From the NCBI RefSeq assembly GCF_014205275.1, contig NZ_JACHND010000001.1, positions 7,316,001-7,380,000 of the forward strand: 64,000 bases of DNA. The letters run 5' to 3'. Position numbers and translations under genes: made by a program. This DNA is from Sphaerisporangium siamense (GTDB lineage Bacteria > Actinomycetota > Actinomycetes > Streptosporangiales > Streptosporangiaceae). The notes below the pieces were generated by a model that worked only from the letters and a program-made list of their open reading frames with translations, searched no databases and had not been told where the DNA came from. This document shows, one piece after another, positions 58,486 to 64,000 of the stretch (within the stretch, counting starts at the first letter, position 1; each line of letters starts with the position of its first letter).

Positions 58486-61400
58486 ATGTCCCGTCTCCGT
58501 AAATGGAGAGCGGCCGCAGTGGCGGCCGCGTACGGCGCGGCCGTCATCGGCCTGACCGCGGTCACCGCGCCGCCCGCCAGCGCGGCCGCGTCGCTGACGG
58601 CGAAGTTCACGGCCGCCGACCGCGGCACTTGGTGGCAAGGCAGCTACGAGGTCAAGAACTCGGGTGACACCGCCGCCACCACCTGGACGCTGGAGTTCGA
58701 CCTCAACTCCGGCCAGTCCATCGGGAACTGGTGGAACGGCACGCCGACGATCAGCGGCAGCCACGTCACGGTGAAGCCGGGCAGCGGCAACGCCAACGTC
58801 CCGGCGGGCGGCACGACCGGCGCCAACAGCTTCGGCTTCGTCGGGATGGGTGCGACCACGCCCCCCGCCAACTGCAAGATCAACGGCAACCCGTGTGAGG
58901 GCGGCACCCAGCCGGACACCCCGCCGACCGCGCCCGGCAAGCCCACGGGGACCTCCACCCCCACGAGCATCACCCTGAGCTGGGCCGCGTCCACCGACGA
59001 CAAGGGCATCGCCGGGTACGACGTCTACCAGGGCACCACGAAGGTCGTCTCCAGCACCACGACCTCGGCCACGGTGAACGGGCTCACCCCCGACACCGAC
59101 TACACCTTCACCGTGAAGGCGCGCGACACCGCCGGCCAGGAGTCGCCGGCCTCGCCCGCCACCACCGTGCGGACGCAGAAGCCGACGCAGACGGACCTGC
59201 CGCCGAGCGCGCCCGGCAAGCCCGTCGCGACCCCGTCCACCAACAGCGTCGCGCTGACGTGGGCCGCCGCGACCGACGACAAGGGCGTCGCCTCCTACGA
59301 CGTGTACCAGGGCTCCACCAAGGTCGCCCAGGTCGTCACGCCGTCCGCCACCGTGACCGGGCTCACCCCCGACACCGAGTACACCTTCACCGTGAAGGCG
59401 CGCGACACCGCCGGCCAGGAGGGCCCCGCCTCCCCCGCCACCACGGTCCGCACCCTGCAGGACCAGAACCCCGACACCCAGGCGCCGACCGTGCCGGGGA
59501 CGCCGTCCTCCACCGGCAAGACGACCACCAGCGTGACGCTGCAGTGGGGCGCCTCCACCGACAACCGCGCCGTCACCTCCTATGAGGTCTACAACGGCGA
59601 CACGCTCGCGGCCACGGTGACCGGGACGCCTCCCGCGACCACCACGACCGTCTCCGGCCTCACCCAGGACACCGAGTACACCTTCAAGGTGCGGGCCAAG
59701 GACGCCGCGAACAACCAGTCCGGCTTCTCCCCGACGGTGACCGTCCGGACCGACAAGCAGCCCACCGACCAGTCGGCCTGCCGTCCCGACGGGCTCTACC
59801 AGTCGCCCGGCGTGACCAACGTCCCGTACTGCAACGTGTACGACACCAACGGCCGCGAGAAGATGGGCGCCGACCACCCGCGCCGCGTCGTCGGCTACTT
59901 CACGAGCTGGCGGACCGGCAAGGACGGCTCGCCCTCGTACCTGCCCAAGGACATCCCGTGGGACAAGATCACCCACATCAACTACGCGTTCGCGCACATC
60001 GACGGCCAGAACAAGGTCTCCGTCGGCGGCGCCGGCGCGAACAACCCGTCCATCGGCATGGAGTGGCCGGGCGTGCAGGGCGCCGAGATGGACCCCGCGT
60101 ACTCCTACAAGGGCCACTTCAACCAGCTCAACAAGTTCAAGAAGCAGCACCCGAACGTCAAGACCCTGATCTCGGTGGGCGGCTGGGCCGAGACCGGCGG
60201 CTACATCGACGACAACGGCAAGCGCCAGGCCAGCGGCGGCTTCTACACGATGGCCAGCTCGCAGGCGTCCATCAACACCTTCGCCGACTCGGCCGTGAAG
60301 TTCCTGCGTGACTACGGCTTCGACGGGCTCGACATCGACTACGAGTACGCGACCTCCGCCCCGAAGGCCGGCAACCCGGATGACTTCACGTTCTCCGAGC
60401 CGCGCCGGGCCACGCTGATGGCCGGGTACGTCAACCTGATGCGCACCCTGCGTCAGAAGCTGGACGCCGCCGCCGCGGCCGACGGCAAGTACTACCTGCT
60501 CACCGCGGCCACCACCGCCTCGGGCTGGATCCTGCGCGGCAGCGAGAGCTACCAGGTCACCCAGTACCTCGACTACGCCAACATGATGACCTACGACCTG
60601 CACGGCGCCTGGAACCAGTTCGTCGGCCCGCTGCAGGCCCTGTACGACGACGGCACCGACGCCGAGATGAAGCACTGGAACGTCTACGGCACCTACAGCA
60701 ACATCGGCTACATGAACGGTGACTGGGCGTACCACCACTTGCGCGGCGCCATGCAATCCGGACGCATCAACCTCGGTCTCGGCTACTACAGCCGCGGCTG
60801 GAAGGGCGTCACGGGCGGCACCGACGGCCTGTGGGGCCTGTCCAAGCTGCCCGACCAGACCAAGTGCCCGAAGGGCACCGGCTCGGACATCGGCTCCACC
60901 GTGCCCTGTGGCGACGGCGCCATCGGCATCGAGAACCTGTGGCACGACCTGGACGCGGCGGGACAGGAGGTGCCGGCCGGCGTCAACCCGGCGTGGCACT
61001 ACAAGAACCTGCAGGAGGGCAAGCAGGGCAGCTACATCACCCAGTACGGCCTGACGCCCGACACCGACCCGAACGACCGGATCTCGGGCACCTACGCCCG
61101 CAAGTACTCCTCGTCCATGGTCGCCCCCTGGCTCTGGAACAACGACAAGAAGGTGTACCTGTCGACCGAGGACGAGCAGTCCGTCCAGGCCAAGGCCGAC
61201 TACGTGGCCAGCAAGGGCATGGGCGGCATCATGATCTGGGAGCTGGCGGGCGACTACGCCTACTACCCGGAGCGTGACGGCGGCAAGGGCGAGTACTTCA
61301 TCGGCGACACGCTCACCACGAAGATCTACAACACGTTCAAGACGGCCGCGCCGTACGGGAACCTGAAGGCCGGCACCAAGACCATGCCGACCCAGACCCT

Positions 61401-61791
61401 GAACGTCAACGCCGAACTGTACGGCTACGCGGTGGGCGACGCGAACTACCCGATCTCGCCGAAGCTGAAGTTCACCAACAACTCCACGACCACCATCCCC
61501 GGCGGCGCCACGATCGAGTTCGACTACGGCACCTCCGCCCCGCCGACCATGAACCAGCAGACGGGCTGGACGCTGTCCGTCGTGTCCACCGGGCACACCG
61601 GACCGAACGTCGGCGGGCTCAAGGGCGACTTCCATCGGGTCCGGCTGACGGTCCCGACCTACGAGAGCATCGCTCCCGGGCAGTCGAAGGAGATCCAGCT
61701 CCGCTACGACCTGCCGATCGCGTCGCCGTCCAACTGGACGATCACGTTCGGCGGCCAGAGCTACCGCATGTCCGTCGACAACCCTCGCTGA
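58486..61791 (+). CDS. Secreted multidomain GH18 chitinase
   Basis: A 1101-residue exported chitinase. The signal peptide MSRLRKWRAAAVAAAYGA...PPASA-AA is followed by a CBM2-like domain (about 34-135, with WWQGSYEVKNSGDTAATTW). Three fibronectin type III modules (about 145-430) follow, two of them sharing DTEYTFTVKARDTAGQE-like segments. The GH18 barrel has FDGLDIDYEYA (DxxDxDxE, catalytic Glu about residue 619) and ends near WELAGDYAYYP. A C-terminal chitin-binding-like beta domain (about 975-1101) closes the protein. It hydrolyses chitin outside the cell. Near-identical FN3 repeats at the DNA level suggest recent module duplication. A strong terminator follows. Confidence 0.95.
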   Translation: MSRLRKWRAAAVAAAYGAAVIGLTAVTAPPASAAASLTAKFTAADRGTWWQGSYEVKNSGDTAATTWTLEFDLNSGQSIGNWWNGTPTISGSHVTVKPGSGNANVPAGGTTGANSFGFVGMGATTPPANCKINGNPCEGGTQPDTPPTAPGKPTGTSTPTSITLSWAASTDDKGIAGYDVYQGTTKVVSSTTTSATVNGLTPDTDYTFTVKARDTAGQESPASPATTVRTQKPTQTDLPPSAPGKPVATPSTNSVALTWAAATDDKGVASYDVYQGSTKVAQVVTPSATVTGLTPDTEYTFTVKARDTAGQEGPASPATTVRTLQDQNPDTQAPTVPGTPSSTGKTTTSVTLQWGASTDNRAVTSYEVYNGDTLAATVTGTPPATTTTVSGLTQDTEYTFKVRAKDAANNQSGFSPTVTVRTDKQPTDQSACRPDGLYQSPGVTNVPYCNVYDTNGREKMGADHPRRVVGYFTSWRTGKDGSPSYLPKDIPWDKITHINYAFAHIDGQNKVSVGGAGANNPSIGMEWPGVQGAEMDPAYSYKGHFNQLNKFKKQHPNVKTLISVGGWAETGGYIDDNGKRQASGGFYTMASSQASINTFADSAVKFLRDYGFDGLDIDYEYATSAPKAGNPDDFTFSEPRRATLMAGYVNLMRTLRQKLDAAAAADGKYYLLTAATTASGWILRGSESYQVTQYLDYANMMTYDLHGAWNQFVGPLQALYDDGTDAEMKHWNVYGTYSNIGYMNGDWAYHHLRGAMQSGRINLGLGYYSRGWKGVTGGTDGLWGLSKLPDQTKCPKGTGSDIGSTVPCGDGAIGIENLWHDLDAAGQEVPAGVNPAWHYKNLQEGKQGSYITQYGLTPDTDPNDRISGTYARKYSSSMVAPWLWNNDKKVYLSTEDEQSVQAKADYVASKGMGGIMIWELAGDYAYYPERDGGKGEYFIGDTLTTKIYNTFKTAAPYGNLKAGTKTMPTQTLNVNAELYGYAVGDANYPISPKLKFTNNSTTTIPGGATIEFDYGTSAPPTMNQQTGWTLSVVSTGHTGPNVGGLKGDFHRVRLTVPTYESIAPGQSKEIQLRYDLPIASPSNWTITFGGQSYRMSVDNPR

Positions 61792-61814
61792 TCAACCCCG
61801 GTTGACCCCGGTTT

Positions 61815-61855
61815 CGCGCCGCCCGGCCCCTTCCGCCGGGCGGCGCGCCCCTTTT
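61815..61855 (+). terminator. Rho-independent terminator after chitinase gene
   Basis: CGCGCCGCCCGG and CCGGGCGGCGCG form a perfect 12-bp stem with a nine-base loop, followed by CCCCTTTT. It lies 23 bases after the chitinase stop codon. Confidence 0.85.
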
Positions 61856-61963
61856 AGGGGGTCTCGGGGGTTTCCGCGGCCCTGCGGCGCCTCGAAGGAC
61901 ATGGTCTGCGCCTAACAGTAATAGGCTTTCCGGCGATCTTTACCGTCGACTCGGAGATGTGCG

Positions 61964-62839
61964 ATGCCGCTTGCGCCTGCCGGACACGGGCCGAGGTCCG
62001 TCCTGGCCGCCTGCGCGGCCGGGCTGGTCCTGCTCGCGGGCGCGGGCGCCCTGGCGGCCGACGGGCGGGCGCCCGGCTCCGGCGCCCCCGCGCCGGGCAC
62101 GCCCGCGGCCGCCGCGCCGGTCGGTCCGGGCCCCGCGAGCCCGGCCCCCGGCCCCTCGGGCAGCCGCTCGCCCTCGGGCAGCCCCTCGCCGTCGGGGGCC
62201 GCCGACGGCGTGCCGCAGGCCCGCGCGGGCGACCCCGGCGAGGACACCCCGGCCGGCCGCGGCGAGCGCGCGCGGGTGCGGGTGCCGCGTGCGGCGCAGG
62301 GCCGGTACGCGGTGGCCCGCGGCGGCGACGCGCCGCCGAAGGGCCACAAGGGCCCGCTCGTGCGCTACCTGGTGGAGGTCGAGCGCGGGCTGCCCTTCGA
62401 CCCGGAGGAGTTCGCGGCCGAGGTGCACCGCACCCTCAACGACCGGCGCGGCTGGGGCGCCGGGGGCCGCATGCGGTTCAAGAGGGTGGACCAAGGCCCG
62501 GCGCGGTTCCGCGTCGCGCTGTCCAGCCCGGCGACGACGGACGCGCAGTGCCTGCCGCTGCGCACGCTGGGCGAGGTCTCCTGCTGGAACGGCCGGCGCT
62601 CGGTCATCAACGCCAAGCGCTGGGCCTTCGGCGTCGAAGGGTACGGCGACGACCTCGGCGCCTACCGCGAGTACGTGATCAGCCACGAGGTGGGCCACGC
62701 GCTCGGCCACGGCCACGAGCCCTGCCCGTCGCGCGGCAGGCCCGCGCCCGTGATGACCCAGCAGACCATCTCGCTGCAGGGCTGCCGCCCCAACCCCTGG
62801 CCCTACCCGCGCGCGGGCCGGAAGAAGGACCGCGGGTAG
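61964..62839 (+). CDS. DUF3152 secreted metzincin-like protein
   Basis: A 291-residue protein. An N-terminal signal/anchor (SVLAACAAGLVLLAGAGALA) is followed by a Pro/Ser/Ala/Gly-rich disordered stretch (about 35-100), then a DUF3152 domain: VRYLVEVERGLPFDPEEFAA, HRTLNDRRGWGAGGRMRFKR and the zinc-site motif ISHEVGHALGHGHEPC (HExxHxxGxxH). The motif predicts a metalloprotease fold, though no activity is established for the family. The ATG follows GGAG. Confidence 0.88.
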   Translation: MPLAPAGHGPRSVLAACAAGLVLLAGAGALAADGRAPGSGAPAPGTPAAAAPVGPGPASPAPGPSGSRSPSGSPSPSGAADGVPQARAGDPGEDTPAGRGERARVRVPRAAQGRYAVARGGDAPPKGHKGPLVRYLVEVERGLPFDPEEFAAEVHRTLNDRRGWGAGGRMRFKRVDQGPARFRVALSSPATTDAQCLPLRTLGEVSCWNGRRSVINAKRWAFGVEGYGDDLGAYREYVISHEVGHALGHGHEPCPSRGRPAPVMTQQTISLQGCRPNPWPYPRAGRKKDRG

Positions 62840-62993
62840 CCCCGCCTCCCGTCACGCACCGACACGCCGCGTCACGGACGGTGACCGGCGGCCCGTGATC
62901 TCGTAGGGTGGCCGTCGTGCTCCCGGCCCGGCGTCCCCGAGCGCGGGCGAGCCGCACGGGAGCCCGTGCCGGTCGAGCGAATCGGGGTGCCGG

Positions 62994-64000
62994 ATGCGCG
63001 CAGCGTTGACCGCCTCGGCGGCGGTGTCCCTGGTCTGGTCCCTCCTTTGGTCCCTGCTCGCCGCCCCGGCGCCCGCCGGCGCCACTCCCCCGCCCGGCGC
63101 GTCGTCCCGGCAGGAGGCGTTCCGCGCCGCGGCCTGGCGGTACGGCGTGCCGGAGAAGGTGCTGCTCGGCGTCTCGTACCTGGAGTCGCGCTGGGACGCC
63201 AACGACGGCCTGCCCAGCGTCACCGGCGGCTACGGGCCCATGCACCTCACCCTCGGCGGGCCCGCGCCGTCCACCGCCGAGCGGGCCGCCCGCCTCACCG
63301 GCATCCCCGCGGACCTGCTGACGCGGGACCCGGCCGCCAACGTGCTCGGCGGCGCCGCCCTGCTCGCCCGCCACCAGAGTGACCTCGGCGCGCCGCCGGA
63401 CGCCGGCCCCGCCCGCTGGTACGACGCCGTGGCCCGCTACTCGGGCGCCCGGGACCCCGGCACGGCCCGCCGGTTCGCCCGCGAGGTGTTCGCCGTGATC
63501 AGGCACGGGGCGAGCCGCGTCACCGACGACGGCCAGAAGGTTTCGCTGCCCCCGTCACCGGAGATCGCTCCGCCCATGGAGGAATCGCGCGGGGCCGGCG
63601 GGCGCGGCGAGGCCAAGGACGTCGACTGCCCGCGGCGGCTCGCGTGCGCCTGGATGCCCGCGCCGTACCAGAGGCTGCCGGGCGACGGCCGCACGTACGG
63701 CAACCACGACCTGTCGGACCGCCCCCGCACCCAGAAGATCCGGTACATCGTCGTCCACGACACCGAGGAGACCTTCGACAGGACCCTCGGCCTGGTCTCC
63801 GACCCGGCCTACGTGAGCTGGCACTACACCGTCCGCTCCGCCGACGGGTACATCGCCCAGCACGTCCGGGCCAGGGACGTCGCCTGGCACGCCGGGAACT
63901 GGTACGTCAACGCCACCTCGATCGGCATCGAGCACGAGGGCTACCTCGCCCGCGGCGCCTGGTACACCGAGGCGATGTACCGCGCTTCCGCCCGGCTCGT
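62994..64000 (+). CDS. N-acetylmuramoyl-L-alanine amidase (runs off window)
   Basis: The first 335 codons are visible; the frame is open at the end of the window. A signal peptide (MRAALTASAAVSLVWSLLWS...APAGA) leads into a lysozyme-like/helical domain (FRAAAWRYGVPEKVLLGVSY, LESRWDANDG). An Amidase_2 (PGRP-like) domain starts about residue 245: IRYIVVHDTEETFDRTLGLV, WHYTVRSADGYIAQHV, DVAWHAGNWYVNATSIGIEH, with His, Tyr/His and Glu residues placed to bind zinc and cleave the stem peptide from muramic acid. It is a secreted cell-wall hydrolase. Confidence 0.85.
   Translation, partial: MRAALTASAAVSLVWSLLWSLLAAPAPAGATPPPGASSRQEAFRAAAWRYGVPEKVLLGVSYLESRWDANDGLPSVTGGYGPMHLTLGGPAPSTAERAARLTGIPADLLTRDPAANVLGGAALLARHQSDLGAPPDAGPARWYDAVARYSGARDPGTARRFAREVFAVIRHGASRVTDDGQKVSLPPSPEIAPPMEESRGAGGRGEAKDVDCPRRLACAWMPAPYQRLPGDGRTYGNHDLSDRPRTQKIRYIVVHDTEETFDRTLGLVSDPAYVSWHYTVRSADGYIAQHVRARDVAWHAGNWYVNATSIGIEHEGYLARGAWYTEAMYRASARL

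Noticed and set aside
1-64000. Transposases, integrases, prophage genes or attachment sites explaining the defence island
   Set aside because: None found on either strand; mobility of the island cannot be supported from this window.

Overview
The window is high-GC actinobacterial chromosome. The signs are overwhelming G/C third codon positions, GTG and TTG starts, 4-base stop/start overlaps, XRE-TPR regulators and DUF6879-type proteins. The gene complement fits Streptosporangiales (Nonomuraea/Streptosporangium-like) better than Streptomyces, but no rRNA or other marker is present, so the order-level placement is an inference. I found no tRNA, rRNA, CRISPR array, insertion sequence or prophage.

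Region 1 (1-5.9 kb) holds ordinary chromosomal genes with visible decay: a MazG-like pyrophosphohydrolase, an F420-dinucleotide reductase-like protein, a frameshifted secreted protein, a frameshifted TetR regulator with a clean 8-5-8 inverted repeat upstream, a NarL-type two-component pair coupled to a CPBP membrane protease, and a Ser/Thr kinase tail remnant.

Region 2 (5.9-36.8 kb) is a defence island. Its core is a complete BREX type 2 (phage growth limitation) system: pglW, pglX, pglY, pglZ, brxD, brxHI. An XRE regulator and two small divergent genes sit between pglW and pglX. pglX carries an in-frame 27-bp minisatellite and a long central segment near 50% GC. TTA codons occur in at least four of the six BREX genes. 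Around the core lie an OLD-like ATPase/TOPRIM nuclease with a SAP-like insert, a head-to-head pair of DUF2075 nuclease-helicase paralogues, a PUA/EVE-like plus DUF3883 candidate type IV restriction protein, and a large unknown coiled-coil protein.

Region 3 (37-51.6 kb) has a CoA-binding protein, a stand-alone cytochrome b (QcrB), an MFS transporter, a DUF523/DUF1722 protein, and a carotenoid cluster (crtE, crtI, crtB, a crtA-like gene, a CruG-like glycosyltransferase, a crtD-like gene, cruF). No cyclase is present, so an acyclic, hydroxylated and glycosylated carotenoid is expected. A PlsX homologue and a divergent PlsY homologue are embedded in the cluster, suggesting acyl-phosphate-dependent acylation of the pigment.

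Region 4 (51.6-54.6 kb) is the most unusual. An E1/ThiF enzyme with an N-terminal peptide-recognition-like domain and CxxC pairs lies directly upstream of a previously unlisted 42-residue ORF ending in ...GNSN, followed by a perfect hairpin and a DUF6879 gene. A C-terminal Asn next to an MccB-sized E1 enzyme is the signature of microcin C-type peptidyl-nucleotide synthesis. I propose this as a candidate actinobacterial microcin C-like RiPP locus.

Region 5 (54.6-64 kb) has a second NarL-type two-component system, two unknown membrane proteins, a secreted multidomain GH18 chitinase with a strong terminator, a DUF3152 metzincin-like secreted protein, and the start of an N-acetylmuramoyl-L-alanine amidase that runs off the window.
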